A DNA stretch of 64,000 nucleotides from Zhongshania marina (GTDB lineage: Bacteria; Pseudomonadota; Gammaproteobacteria; Pseudomonadales; Spongiibacteraceae): the NCBI RefSeq assembly GCF_002915595.1, contig NZ_PQGG01000028.1:29684-93683 (forward strand). Direction: 5' to 3'. Numbering within the stretch: position 1 is the stretch's first letter; every line of letters starts with the position of its first letter. Under the pieces are notes generated by a model. The model was given only the letters and a program-made list of their open reading frames with translations. It made no database searches and was not told the origin of the DNA. Below are positions 17,093 through 25,957 of this stretch, in pieces. A program made the translations under genes and the position numbers.

Positions 17093-19186
17093 GTGGAAAT
17101 GGCTGAGCTGAATAATTTTATTCAGCAACTCCGTGCTATTGGCAAAAGTAACGGTCATCGCTATCTCGTATTTATAAGTGGGCCGCAAGCGTGGGGGCAA
17201 GGTTTGCTCGCGGCTTGTGATATTCAAGCGCAGAGCACATTGCTGCTTGCAGCCAATCCCATTCTTGGTCTCAGCCCTCGCCTTGCAAAAAAATGCCTTG
17301 GTCAGGAGTTTGCTACGGTACTTATCGATGCGTATTCTGCGCAGGCAGTCGATGATTGGCTTGCCGCTGCGGGAACCTTACACGCAGGTGGCGTGTTGTT
17401 GGTATTGTGCCCTGAATTTGAAGCGTGGCCAGTATATTTTCAGGCGCATTCCGATGCAGCTAGCGACAATGTTGATTCGTTTTTTTTAAAGCGATTTTTA
17501 AAAAAAATGTATGGCGCTGCTGGGGTTTACCACATAGATCATCGTCAAGATATTGATGCTCAATTAAGTTCGAAGCTACCCGTATTAAAACCTTCGCCGT
17601 GGACACCGGTGCTGCCGAGTTCTGAGCAAGATATGACTGTCGATGCGATAGCGCGCGTTGCGATGGGCAGGGCAAAGCGCCCTTTGGTAATACGATCTGA
17701 TCGCGGTCGTGGTAAGACATCGTCACTGGGAATTGCGGCGGCGCGCTTATTGCGTGAAGGCATATGTAAACGCATAGCGATATGTGCAGCTACTATTCAT
17801 TCTGTCGATGCAGCGTTTCGGCAAGTTCAAGAATTGTTACCGAGTGGCGAGGCATTCGATTCCGGTTTTCGTTTTAAGGATTGCGAATTTATTTTTGTAT
17901 CACCATTTGAGCTCAATTTTGATGGTGACTGGGATTTAATATTCGTTGACGAGGCGGCGAGTATTTCCGTCAGTCTTTTGCAAGAGTTTTTAAACCACCC
18001 CAGAGTTGTTTTCGCGACAACAGTGCATGGTTACGAGGGAAGTGGCCGCGGCTTTGATATTCGTTTCAAAGATATTTTAAATCGTGAGCGGCCGCAGTGG
18101 CGTCGAATTGAACTGCGAGAGCCGCTGCGATGGGCGGCGGATGATCCATTAGAAAAATGTTTGGATGAGGCTTTTTTGCTAAGTGCAGAGCCTTCACCTG
18201 CGGATGGTACTGCCGATTTCCGTATTAGAGTCCTAAATAAAGAGGATTTGGCGCAGGATGCAATTCTCGCGCAGGTATTTGGCTTGCTAGTGCAGGCCCA
18301 TTATCAAACCTCGCCCCGCGACTTGCAGTATATGCTTGATTCGTCGAGTGTCATTATTGTTGCTGAGTGTGGGCAATGTATAGTGGGCGTGTGCCAGTTG
18401 ATTCCCGAGGGAGGATTGAGCGCAGAGTTAACGGTGGCGATTATCACGGGGCAGCGCAGGCCTAAGGGTCATATAGTCGCGCAGCGACTTGCCCACATCA
18501 AGGCCGATAGTTGCTATGGGCAAAGTCGTAGTTATCGCGTAAACCGTATCGCTGTGGTCTCTGAGTCTCGACGCCACGGAATAGGGCGAGGCTTGCTGCA
18601 AGTGGCGGAACAATTTGCAAAAGTTAATGGCGCTGCCTATATATCATCTAGTTTTGCCGCAACGTCAGATGTTATTCCGTTTTGGTTGCGGAATGGTTTT
18701 AAGGCTTTATGGTTAGGTAGTAAGCGAGATGCATCTAGTGGCGCCTATTCATTAATTGTCGCCAAGCCGCTCTCTGAAGAGATGGAATTCAATTTTAAAA
18801 CAATGCAGCAAGAGTTATTGCAAGGCCTGTCCTTGACGACGCGCCACGTGCATAAAAGTATAGCTGCAGATGTACTTGTTGCCTTATCCGCAGCTAAATC
18901 AGATTACTGGCCAGAGCTGAGATCGGACTTTATTGTCGCGCGGCGTTATTGCGACGGTGAACTGTTTTTTGAGCAGGCTGCGGCAAGTTTAACGCGAATG
19001 TGTAATAGCCTTAATTTTGAAGGGCATGCCGATGCTGAACTGGCGATTTATGCATTGATACTCGGTGAAGACTGGAGCCGCTTGTCAGCGCGCTATCAGC
19101 TAAGCGGGCGCCTTTCCGTAGAAAAACGATTGCGAAACTTATTTCAAGAAATAATTGAATATCATATGCGTGAGGAAAAATTATGA
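17093..19186 (+). CDS. tmcA: tRNA(Met) cytidine acetyltransferase TmcA
   Basis: Forms N4-acetylcytidine at the wobble base of elongator tRNA-Met using acetyl-CoA and ATP, improving AUG decoding. An N-terminal domain (1-170) precedes the RNA-helicase-like ATPase with Walker A-like DRGRGKTS (203-210) and Walker B FVDEAAS. The GNAT acetyltransferase domain shows RIAVVSESRRHGIGRGLL and ISSSFAATSDVIPFWLRNGF, and a C-terminal tRNA-binding tail follows. At 697 residues it is close to E. coli TmcA. The start is GTG 17093 or ATG 17099. The stop overlaps the ATG of the HIT gene, so the two are coupled. Confidence 0.92.
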   Translation: MEMAELNNFIQQLRAIGKSNGHRYLVFISGPQAWGQGLLAACDIQAQSTLLLAANPILGLSPRLAKKCLGQEFATVLIDAYSAQAVDDWLAAAGTLHAGGVLLVLCPEFEAWPVYFQAHSDAASDNVDSFFLKRFLKKMYGAAGVYHIDHRQDIDAQLSSKLPVLKPSPWTPVLPSSEQDMTVDAIARVAMGRAKRPLVIRSDRGRGKTSSLGIAAARLLREGICKRIAICAATIHSVDAAFRQVQELLPSGEAFDSGFRFKDCEFIFVSPFELNFDGDWDLIFVDEAASISVSLLQEFLNHPRVVFATTVHGYEGSGRGFDIRFKDILNRERPQWRRIELREPLRWAADDPLEKCLDEAFLLSAEPSPADGTADFRIRVLNKEDLAQDAILAQVFGLLVQAHYQTSPRDLQYMLDSSSVIIVAECGQCIVGVCQLIPEGGLSAELTVAIITGQRRPKGHIVAQRLAHIKADSCYGQSRSYRVNRIAVVSESRRHGIGRGLLQVAEQFAKVNGAAYISSSFAATSDVIPFWLRNGFKALWLGSKRDASSGAYSLIVAKPLSEEMEFNFKTMQQELLQGLSLTTRHVHKSIAADVLVALSAAKSDYWPELRSDFIVARRYCDGELFFEQAAASLTRMCNSLNFEGHADAELAIYALILGEDWSRLSARYQLSGRLSVEKRLRNLFQEIIEYHMREEKL

Positions 19187-19575
19187 GCAGTATTTTTACA
19201 AAAATTATTCAAGGCGAACTGCCTGGACATAAAGTTTGGGAAGACAATCACGCCGTGGCTATTTTAACCATAGAACCCATACAAGAGGGGCATTTACTAT
19301 TGATTCCCCGTTTAGAGATTGATCATTGGGATGATCTTCCCGCAGAGTTGGCTGCGCATTTAATGTCAGTTTCGCAGATGCTGGCCAAAGCCTTAAAAAA
19401 GGCGTTTTCTTGCCGTCGGGTAAGTATGATGATTATTGGTTTAGAGGTGCCCCACACGCACATTCATCTTGCACCCATAAACGATATGGCAGATGCCAAT
19501 ATTAGCAATGCTAAGCGTGCCGAAGGCGATTCACTGGCTATCGCAGCGGAAAAAATTCGCGCAGCGCTAGCCTAG
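19183..19575 (+). CDS. Histidine-triad (HIT) family protein
   Basis: Nucleotide-binding hydrolase of the HIT superfamily, 130 residues. The triad is PHTHIHLAP (H-x-H-x-H) near residues 88-92, preceded by the family N-terminal pattern FTKIIQGELPGHKVWED and GHLLLIPR. HIT proteins of this type hydrolyse adenosine phosphoramidates or dinucleoside polyphosphates; the physiological substrate is not determined here. ATGA overlap with tmcA indicates co-translation. Confidence 0.88.
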   Translation: MSSIFTKIIQGELPGHKVWEDNHAVAILTIEPIQEGHLLLIPRLEIDHWDDLPAELAAHLMSVSQMLAKALKKAFSCRRVSMMIIGLEVPHTHIHLAPINDMADANISNAKRAEGDSLAIAAEKIRAALA

Positions 19576-19585
19576 TTTTTGCATA

Positions 19586-21517
19586 CTATTGTATTGCCTG
19601 TGTCGGCTTAACATTTGGGTGAAGAATTTTTACTGTTTGAATGTCAGCTTGTTGATATTCAATTTCACCTCTTAGCCATGCGCCGCCATCCGGATCTTTT
19701 AAAATTGTGCCGACGCCGCCGGGACTTTTAACGCAGAGGACTTGATGCGTTTCTGGGCTGAGATCTGCGGCGCTTGGCAAGCTGAGGCAGTCGAGGGCCG
19801 CTTTGCTGCTTACAGCATTAAAATTGAATTCATAGTTAGCCTTAGTGGCTTCTCCGCAGCGCGGTGAAAGCGCGTAATCTAGACTAAGAATATGTCGAGT
19901 TGCATCGCTTAAATGACCGTTGTTCGTGTCTTGCAAATACCTGATTATTTCTGTTTCAAACAGGGCGTATAAGCGTAGTGGATTTTTTAATATGCATGTG
20001 AAAATAGTTGCTCTGTTTTCATAGACTACCATTCTGTCTTGAAGGTCTAAATTAGGTAGGTCATCTTGGTATTCCACGCAAACAGCGCGTAGGAGCGTAC
20101 GCAATAGTGGGGCAGTAGTAATGCCATTCTGTAGCGCCAAATAGCGGATAGCTAGGGGAATTAAGTGACCGTGTGCGAATAGAATATGCGCGGTGATTAG
20201 GAAGTATCCTTCAATACCTTCGTCGCGATCAAAGGTGTGGCAGGCGACAACGTATTCTCCCTTGGCTTTCCCGTAGCCCGCGACTGGAATAGTTTCTATT
20301 TTGTATTCTAAACGCTTTTCGTAAAATTCTGTGCCGGGCAGCAATGTGTAGGCAAAGATATTTAGATTTGGAAACGTTTTTAAGAGCTGATCTAAGTTAT
20401 TTTCAAACTCAGCGAGATTGTCTCCGGGGAGCCCCCAAATCAGTTCAGCCGCAATCGGCACACCTTCCGCCGCCATTTGCCTTGCGATAGGTTCGTATTT
20501 GTTCGCAGCCATATTCTGCCGATTGCTGAGTTCAAGGGCTAGTGGGGTAAGGGTTTGTAGCGCTAATTGGTAATGCGGTAGAAGGCCGTTTTTGTGTAGC
20601 AGCAGTACTATTTCCTGCACGCGGGGACTGTGTTTCTTCGACCAGGAGGTGGCGAAGCTGCTGGGTAGTCCGGTTTTCTCTTTTAACTCGCAAATAAGTT
20701 GGGCTTTTTCCAAATCTTCCTTTAGTGCGCCAAAGTTGGAATCTGCGAGCCAGATATCTTTTATCCCTGCGTTGACGATTTTATGCCAATCGCTACGGAC
20801 TCTATCCATAGAAAATTGGTACATTTTAGAGCCGATAGCGCCGGTTCCCCATTCGCAAAATGCACATTTGAAAGGGCAGCCTCGACTGGTTTCGTAAGAG
20901 ATGGAGTCGTAAAGTGGTTTGCCCTCAGCATCGCATAAATCAATAACATCTAAGGCCGAAGGTAACTCATCTAGATATTTTCTGCGTTGGCGTTCTGGGG
21001 TTTTATGAATGTCACCATTTTCCAAATAGGCGATGCCATTTATGTTTGGCCAGTGAATGCGCTGAGGCGTGTCTAGAATTTCTTGGAAGCTAGTTTCACC
21101 CTCACCAAGAATAATAATATCGATGGGGTCCTCGCCGAGATAATCCTCAGCCTGTTGCACGTGTGGGCCGCCTGCAATGCAAAGCACATTGGGGCACTGG
21201 GCTTTGATTTGGTGAATAATGTCGAGAAATTCTGCGGCATTCCATGTGTACATGCTGAAGCCAATTATAGCTTGCTGGCCTGCTTGTTCTGCGGCTTTTA
21301 TGGCTGGTAAATAGGTTTCTTGCCAGCTCTGCTGCCAGCGGAGAATGGCGTCTTCATTTTTGAAATGGATTAGCTCGATTTGGTAATTATCTACTTGGCT
21401 GCCGTATTGTTGGTAGTAAGCCTTTAGGCCGCCAGTGGTAGTTGGGGCGGCCCAAAATTGGTCGGAATCCATGCTGAATAGCAATACCGGTGTTATTAAA
21501 GAAGCATTCATAGCCAT
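19586..21517 (-). CDS. B12-binding-domain radical SAM protein
   Basis: 643-residue cytoplasmic enzyme. An N-terminal Rossmann-like cobalamin-binding-type domain (about 1-150, with IIGFSMYTWNAAEFLDII and CIAGGPHV) lacks a clear DxHxxG motif. The radical SAM core follows, with the [4Fe-4S] motif C214-x3-C218-x2-C221 in SRGCPFKCAFCEWG. About 200 further residues contain the motifs NIFAYTLLPGTEF and VACHTFDRDEGIEGYF. Families of this architecture include methyltransferases and ring-forming enzymes; neither substrate nor pathway can be named. It is alone, convergent with the HIT gene (10 bp between stops) and divergent from the SRPBCC gene, with no precursor peptide or cluster nearby. Confidence 0.85.
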   Translation of the reverse strand: MAMNASLITPVLLFSMDSDQFWAAPTTTGGLKAYYQQYGSQVDNYQIELIHFKNEDAILRWQQSWQETYLPAIKAAEQAGQQAIIGFSMYTWNAAEFLDIIHQIKAQCPNVLCIAGGPHVQQAEDYLGEDPIDIIILGEGETSFQEILDTPQRIHWPNINGIAYLENGDIHKTPERQRRKYLDELPSALDVIDLCDAEGKPLYDSISYETSRGCPFKCAFCEWGTGAIGSKMYQFSMDRVRSDWHKIVNAGIKDIWLADSNFGALKEDLEKAQLICELKEKTGLPSSFATSWSKKHSPRVQEIVLLLHKNGLLPHYQLALQTLTPLALELSNRQNMAANKYEPIARQMAAEGVPIAAELIWGLPGDNLAEFENNLDQLLKTFPNLNIFAYTLLPGTEFYEKRLEYKIETIPVAGYGKAKGEYVVACHTFDRDEGIEGYFLITAHILFAHGHLIPLAIRYLALQNGITTAPLLRTLLRAVCVEYQDDLPNLDLQDRMVVYENRATIFTCILKNPLRLYALFETEIIRYLQDTNNGHLSDATRHILSLDYALSPRCGEATKANYEFNFNAVSSKAALDCLSLPSAADLSPETHQVLCVKSPGGVGTILKDPDGGAWLRGEIEYQQADIQTVKILHPNVKPTQAIQ

Positions 21518-21703
21518 GTTCCGAGTACTTATTATGTTATAGGTCTGTTACCTATCTAAAGAGTAGCAGTGTTTACGAGGTGCGCCAATTAAGGCTTGTT
21601 CATAAATGTGAAGGGACTATTGCGGCTAGGCCGTTCGGGTGAGGTGAGAATTAAAATGATAAGGCATTATGCCGGCTATTAAATAAAAGCAGGGACAATT
21701 GAC

Positions 21704-22132
21704 ATGGTTGAAACACATTTGGCGCGTGAGTTTACGGTTTCGGCAAAAACCGTGTGGGAGCTTTTGGAAAATTTTGGCGATATTAGCTGGGCCCCCGGCA
21801 TCGATAAAATTGAGCTTATTGGAAGCGGTATCGGGATGACTCGGCGTTTACATATTGCCGGTTTGCCGGAGCCTATCGACGAAGTGCTAACCGCCCAAGA
21901 CCCGTCGACAATGACTTTCTCCTACGATATTCCCCGTGGTGTGCCGATGCCGGTCACCAATTACTCGGCAAATGCCAAAGTCACGGCGCTAGGTGATGAT
22001 CGCTGCCGTATTGATTGGTATGGCCGCGCTGAGCCTAATGGTGTGAGTGAGAAGGAAGCCATTGCGATGATCAATAGCGCTTACGAGATGCTATTGCAGT
22101 GGATTGCTGACCGTTTATTAGTGGCGGCATAG
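21704..22132 (+). CDS. SRPBCC (START-like) family protein
   Basis: 142-residue single-domain protein with a polyketide-cyclase/START-like helix-grip fold. The N-terminal pattern VETHLAREFTVSAKTVWELLENFGDISWAPGIDKIELIG is characteristic, with a long C-terminal amphipathic helix. Such domains bind small hydrophobic ligands. No catalytic residue can be pointed out. It is convergent with cinA and not evidently part of an operon. Confidence 0.8.
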   Translation: MVETHLAREFTVSAKTVWELLENFGDISWAPGIDKIELIGSGIGMTRRLHIAGLPEPIDEVLTAQDPSTMTFSYDIPRGVPMPVTNYSANAKVTALGDDRCRIDWYGRAEPNGVSEKEAIAMINSAYEMLLQWIADRLLVAA

Positions 22133-22154
22133 TAGTGTGGTGCCCCCGCTGCGT

Positions 22155-23423
22155 TTAGGCGCGGCGGCGGGTCATCAGCTCGGGTAAGCCGGTTATGCTT
22201 AGTATATGCCGTCTTATTAGATCTAAACCTAGGGCAGTGACTAGGGTTTGAAATAGATGCCGATCTACAGGCAGAAAAAATTTTTCGATTTTTAGATTTT
22301 CTCGACTTCCCCAAGCTAGCCAAACCGTACCGACGGGCTTGTCTTCGCTACCGCCGTCTGGCCCCGCGATGCCAGTGACGGCGATAACGAGGTCTGCACC
22401 CACAGTGTTTAAAGCACCTTCCGCCATTTGCTTAACAACGCTTTTGCTGACAGCGCCATCGGTATTTAAGCTGCTTTCTGAAACCCCTAGCAGTTGTTGT
22501 TTTAAGGCATTTGAGTAGCTAACAATTCCGCCTGGAAATACCTCTGACGAGCCGGCGACGCCGGTTAGCTCGGCAGCTATTCGCCCGCCAGTGCAGGATT
22601 CGGCGGTACAAATGCTGAGCTTGTGTTGCTTTGCTGCGGCGATGACCGATTGCGCTAAATTTAAGGGCATGTCGCCGAGAAGGTGATCATCGATTAAATC
22701 AATAATTTTGCCGCGCCATTCATCAATTTTTTTGCTGGCGTCTTGGCCGCGGGTTGTAAGTTTTACTTCAAGCACCGGCATCGATGCCCGAAAGCCCAGT
22801 TCCACATCGTCGGGCCAGTCGGGGTAATGTTTGTTGACCCGTTCTTGTATTGACGATTCGCCAAGACCAAATACCGCGAGGCGCTGCGTTTTTATATAGT
22901 CCGAGCTGAATTGTGCTGCTAATAAGGGAATGATTTCATTTGTCATCATTGCCTTTAATTCGCTTGGTACACCGGGTGTTGCTAGAACTAAGCAGTTGCC
23001 AATGTTCATCCGAATGCCAACGGCGCTTCCTCTTGCGTTAGCAATAATGCTGGCGCCTGCCGGTAGCAATGTTTGTTTGAGGTTGGACGCATTCAGGCGG
23101 AAACCCTTTTGCTCGCACCACTGACTTAAGTGGGCAAGGGCATCAGGGTGCTCTGCAATTGGATTGCCGGTGGTGTTGGCGAGCGCGAGAGATGTCATGT
23201 CGTCGACGGTGGGGCCGAGGCCGCCGTTTATAATTAACACATCGCAGTCTGCTGCTAGATCGCGAATTTGCTGTTCTAGTAGTTTAAGGTCATCGCCAAC
23301 GGTGACTTTTTTATCAATACGCCATCCGTAATCTGTGATCAGCTCTGCGATCATTGACGAGTTGGAGTCGATCGTATCACCAGCCATGAGTTCATTGCCG
23401 GTAAGGAGTACTTGGAGTTTCAT
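22155..23423 (-). CDS. cinA: CinA family protein (NMN amidohydrolase domain)
   Basis: Two-domain protein of 422 residues. The N-terminal MoaB/Mog-like domain (1-170, with LLTGNELMAGDTIDSNS and INGGLGPTVDD) is the COG1058 ADP-ribose pyrophosphatase part. The C-terminal CinA domain (about 255-415, with CTAESCTGGRIAAELT and VTGIAGPDGGSEDKPVGTVWLAW) is the PncC-type nicotinamide-nucleotide amidohydrolase that recycles NMN in NAD metabolism. The length fits a full CinA rather than stand-alone PncC. Competence-related naming is historical. Starts at ATG 23423. Confidence 0.92.
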   Translation of the reverse strand: MKLQVLLTGNELMAGDTIDSNSSMIAELITDYGWRIDKKVTVGDDLKLLEQQIRDLAADCDVLIINGGLGPTVDDMTSLALANTTGNPIAEHPDALAHLSQWCEQKGFRLNASNLKQTLLPAGASIIANARGSAVGIRMNIGNCLVLATPGVPSELKAMMTNEIIPLLAAQFSSDYIKTQRLAVFGLGESSIQERVNKHYPDWPDDVELGFRASMPVLEVKLTTRGQDASKKIDEWRGKIIDLIDDHLLGDMPLNLAQSVIAAAKQHKLSICTAESCTGGRIAAELTGVAGSSEVFPGGIVSYSNALKQQLLGVSESSLNTDGAVSKSVVKQMAEGALNTVGADLVIAVTGIAGPDGGSEDKPVGTVWLAWGSRENLKIEKFFLPVDRHLFQTLVTALGLDLIRRHILSITGLPELMTRRRA

Positions 23424-23573
23424 ATTATTTGGCGTTTCCTACTACTGAAATCATTGTTGCTTTTAGGCTTTGCGGTGTAAATTTGAGGCTTATATAAGCT
23501 TGTCTTAGCATAGTAATGTCTTTATCCACTAAGCTCTAATATTTTGTCTGTGTTCTGTTGTAGGAGTTACAAA

Positions 23574-23957
23574 ATGAAATCTTCACTTGGTGTTGTGTTG
23601 GCGGCGGTGATTGTTGTTGCCTTGCTGGCCTTTGAGTACTGGCAGTATCGGGACGCACAGGCCTATCGCGAAGCCCTGAACACACAGCTCATACATATTT
23701 CAGAGCGTGTGAACAATCTTGATCAACGGGTTCAGCTCACCAAGGCTGAAATTGATAAGCTGCAGCAAAGCTCTTTGGGCGGTTTAATCGAAACGGCAAA
23801 TGACGCATTGATTCAAGGCTGGTCTGCGATGATTAATTCGGTAGAAAAAGAATTGGAGCGAGCTAAACAAGGGATTGCGGCGCAGCCTCAAACCAAGCAA
23901 TCTAATGGGTCATCATCAGTAGATCCGGCGCCCAATAATGGTGCGGGAACGCGATAA
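23574..23957 (+). CDS. Small membrane-anchored protein with coiled coil
   Basis: 127 residues from ATG 23574, placed 7 bp after TAGGAG; an upstream in-frame TTG is less likely. I do not recognise a family. One hydrophobic helix (about residues 5-22) is followed by a Gln/Glu-rich heptad-like region (about 25-65), a short hydrophobic patch near TANDALIQGWSAMI and a Ser/Pro/Asn-rich tail. A single-pass inner-membrane protein with a periplasmic coiled coil is the simplest reading. It is followed after 15 bp by a zinc-ribbon protein. Confidence 0.6.
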   Translation: MKSSLGVVLAAVIVVALLAFEYWQYRDAQAYREALNTQLIHISERVNNLDQRVQLTKAEIDKLQQSSLGGLIETANDALIQGWSAMINSVEKELERAKQGIAAQPQTKQSNGSSSVDPAPNNGAGTR

Positions 23958-23972
23958 CACGGGATACAAGTC

Positions 23973-24182
23973 ATGCCTGAAATAAAACGTTTAGTTCAAC
24001 CGGTAGAAGTAAATTACGTCTGTGATAAGTGTGGGCATGGGATGATGGTGAGTGCGGGAGAGATGAATCCAAGCACAGGGGAGATCCCTCATAAATGCAT
24101 GATATGTAGCTATCGACAGGTTTTTAAATGGGTGTCTTACCCCAAAATTAGCTATATCGGCCTAGACGAGGGAAATAGTTAA
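23973..24182 (+). CDS. Small zinc-ribbon protein
   Basis: 69 residues with two CxxC knuckles (CDKCGHG and HKCMICSYRQ), which together would bind one zinc ion. The protein is otherwise unrecognised. It shares direction with and closely follows the membrane-anchored coiled-coil protein, suggesting co-transcription. Its stop faces the DUF2789 gene across a perfect hairpin. Confidence 0.62.
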   Translation: MPEIKRLVQPVEVNYVCDKCGHGMMVSAGEMNPSTGEIPHKCMICSYRQVFKWVSYPKISYIGLDEGNS

Positions 24183-24201
24183 TACCCTGCGTTGTCAGGC
24201 A

Positions 24202-24226
24202 ACGCCTGCGCTAATAGCGCAGGCGT
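24202..24226. terminator. Convergent-gene hairpin
   Basis: Perfect 11-bp stem ACGCCTGCGCT/AGCGCAGGCGT with a 3-nt loop, between the zinc-ribbon gene and the stop codon of the DUF2789 gene, which it includes. No T tract on either strand, so it may act with Rho or as an RNA-stability element. Confidence 0.45.
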
Positions 24227-24444
24227 GCATCTAACTCATCGACCAATTCCGCCCATTCTGCGTCAATATCTAAAGATTCCTTCAGAAATTTGGCTTGCGC
24301 TGGTTTCCAAAAACTTGCTTCGTGAATCTGCAAGCCTCTGGGTAGGGGGCGGTGTCGAACAATGAAACGCTCGATCTCTTTGTCGTCGCTTGGAAGGCCA
24401 AGCTGGTCAAAGAGTAGGTTCATTGTATGTAATTCGGTGTCCAT
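24211..24444 (-). CDS. DUF2789 family protein
   Basis: 77-residue cytoplasmic protein. MDTELHTMNLLFDQLGLPSDD, IERFIVRHRPLP and FWKPAQAKFLKESL match the DUF2789 family of gammaproteobacteria; the function is unknown. I place the start at 24444 because GCGGAGGA lies 5 bases upstream; an in-frame TTG six codons earlier would overlap that ribosome-binding site. It is transcribed towards the zinc-ribbon gene. Confidence 0.8.
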   Translation of the reverse strand: MDTELHTMNLLFDQLGLPSDDKEIERFIVRHRPLPRGLQIHEASFWKPAQAKFLKESLDIDAEWAELVDELDARLRY

Positions 24445-24543
24445 TGGGTCCTCCGCAGACAAAATCAGTATTACATGCCCAATATAGAAGACCCTTTACC
24501 GGCTTTCCAGTGTTTGTTTTATCACTGGAGTGGTGAAAATCGT

Positions 24544-25317
24544 TTAGGAACTCGGCAGCATGCTGAGTCGCATACCGGCTTGCCATCCTCCGTCGACTAA
24601 AAATTCGGCGCCGGTGGAGTAGCTGCTTTCATCTGAAGCCAAGAAAAGGGACATATTGGCGACCTCCAGGGGGAGTCCAACTCGCGGTAAAGCGTGGTTT
24701 ACGTAAAATGCGTTGTCTTCAACGCTGGGTTCGGTTTTGCCCTCAGCGCCATGCATGGAGGTAAAAATCCCACCAGGGTGAACGGTGTTGACGCGAATAT
24801 TGTAGGGGCCTAACTCAATAGCGGCAGATTTGCTAAGACCTCTGACCGCCCATTTGCTGGAAACGTATGCAGACAGACCATTTTTGGCTTGCAGGCCGTC
24901 AATGGAGGAAATGTTAATAATTGAACCGCCTCCTGCTTTTTTCATGGGTTCGATTGCCGCGCGAATGCCGAGGTAGGTGCCTAATTGGTTGATGTTGATG
25001 ACTCGCATATAATCTGCGGCGTCTGAATCTGCAATGGCGGCGACGTGTAGAATGGCGGCGTTATTCACCAGTACGTTCAGGGGGCCAAGTGATTCGGCTT
25101 TATGGATGAGGTTTTGCCAGTCGGATTCTTTTGATATATCGGCATGAACGTAGTGGGCGCGGTCGCCGAGCGATGCGGCTAGGGTTTCTCCTGCATCGTC
25201 AATAATGTCTGCGATTACGACGCTAGCACCTTGTTCCACAAATAATTTAGCGGTAACTGCGCCCATGCCGCGTGCGGCACCCGTGATAATTGCAACTTTT
25301 CCAGCGAGTCTACTCAT
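24544..25317 (-). CDS. Short-chain dehydrogenase/reductase
   Basis: Classical SDR of 257 residues. NAD(P)-binding TGAARGMG (about 12-19), the NNAA motif, catalytic Ser in INISSID and YVSSK (Tyr-x3-Lys), and the C-terminal VDGGW are present. An Asp at the end of strand 2 (VVIADI) points to NAD(H) rather than NADP(H). The sequence is closest in feel to hydroxysteroid/20-beta-HSD-like SDRs (YLGIRAAIEPMKKAGGGSIINISSIDG), but substrate assignment would be a guess. Lone gene. Confidence 0.88.
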   Translation of the reverse strand: MSRLAGKVAIITGAARGMGAVTAKLFVEQGASVVIADIIDDAGETLAASLGDRAHYVHADISKESDWQNLIHKAESLGPLNVLVNNAAILHVAAIADSDAADYMRVININQLGTYLGIRAAIEPMKKAGGGSIINISSIDGLQAKNGLSAYVSSKWAVRGLSKSAAIELGPYNIRVNTVHPGGIFTSMHGAEGKTEPSVEDNAFYVNHALPRVGLPLEVANMSLFLASDESSYSTGAEFLVDGGWQAGMRLSMLPSS

Positions 25318-25441
25318 GTGGTCTCCAGCGATTGGCGTCGTGTAAAATACGCCTAATGTATACGCGACCTTTTCGCATCGCTATTGTCCAATCGGACGAG
25401 GTATATGTGTGGTCACATCTGATTTAAGTGGTATTGATAAA

Positions 25442-25882
25442 ATGATTAAGCGTTGTTGTGCCTTGGTTTTCTTGTCAACGGTGTTGCTGTCATGTGGAGA
25501 AAAGTCTGAAGATACTTCAGTGGCAATACGCCCTGAGCTTGAGCGCAAAGATAGTTTTCCGCCTGTTGTTACTGAAAATAATGAACAGAAAATACCTACT
25601 GCGCCTCCGGTTGCAAAAACGGGTGTCGAAAAGCAGCCGGTACTCGATTTGAGTTTACCTAATGACTTGCAGGGTGATGTTCAGGATTGGGAGGAGGAAA
25701 AAAGCCGCTATGGTGCGGAGGGTTGGTTTGAGCAAACTGGTCAAAGTGAAGAGCAGCGTTTGAAAATCAAAACCAAGTTGCGAATGAAGGAGGGGGCTGA
25801 GTTTGATCGGAATAGCAGCTTCAGCAGCTATGGTGAGTCGGTGGACGGCGCTGAGATGGGGTTTGAATATAAAACACGCTAA
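25442..25882 (+). CDS. Predicted lipoprotein, unknown function
   Basis: 146 residues from ATG 25442. The N-terminus MIKRCCALVFLSTVLLSCGEK is a lipoprotein signal with lipobox LLSC. The mature part is hydrophilic, charged and low in complexity (Pro/Val/Lys-rich, then Glu/Gly-rich), without recognised domain. A GTG at 25409 would put 11 residues before the signal peptide and is less likely. It is convergent with gltA and ends at a shared bidirectional terminator. Confidence 0.65.
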   Translation: MIKRCCALVFLSTVLLSCGEKSEDTSVAIRPELERKDSFPPVVTENNEQKIPTAPPVAKTGVEKQPVLDLSLPNDLQGDVQDWEEEKSRYGAEGWFEQTGQSEEQRLKIKTKLRMKEGAEFDRNSSFSSYGESVDGAEMGFEYKTR

Positions 25883-25924
25883 TTTTGGTGTTTGCTCTAA
25901 CTCATTAGTTAATCAGTAGAATTA

Positions 25925-25950
25925 AAAAAGGCCGCAGAAGCGGCCTTTTT
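25925..25950. terminator. Bidirectional intrinsic terminator
   Basis: AAAAAGGCCGC and GCGGCCTTTTT pair around an AGAA loop, giving A and T tracts on both sides. It serves the lipoprotein gene on the plus strand and gltA on the minus strand. Confidence 0.88.
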
Positions 25951-25957
25951 CATTGTA

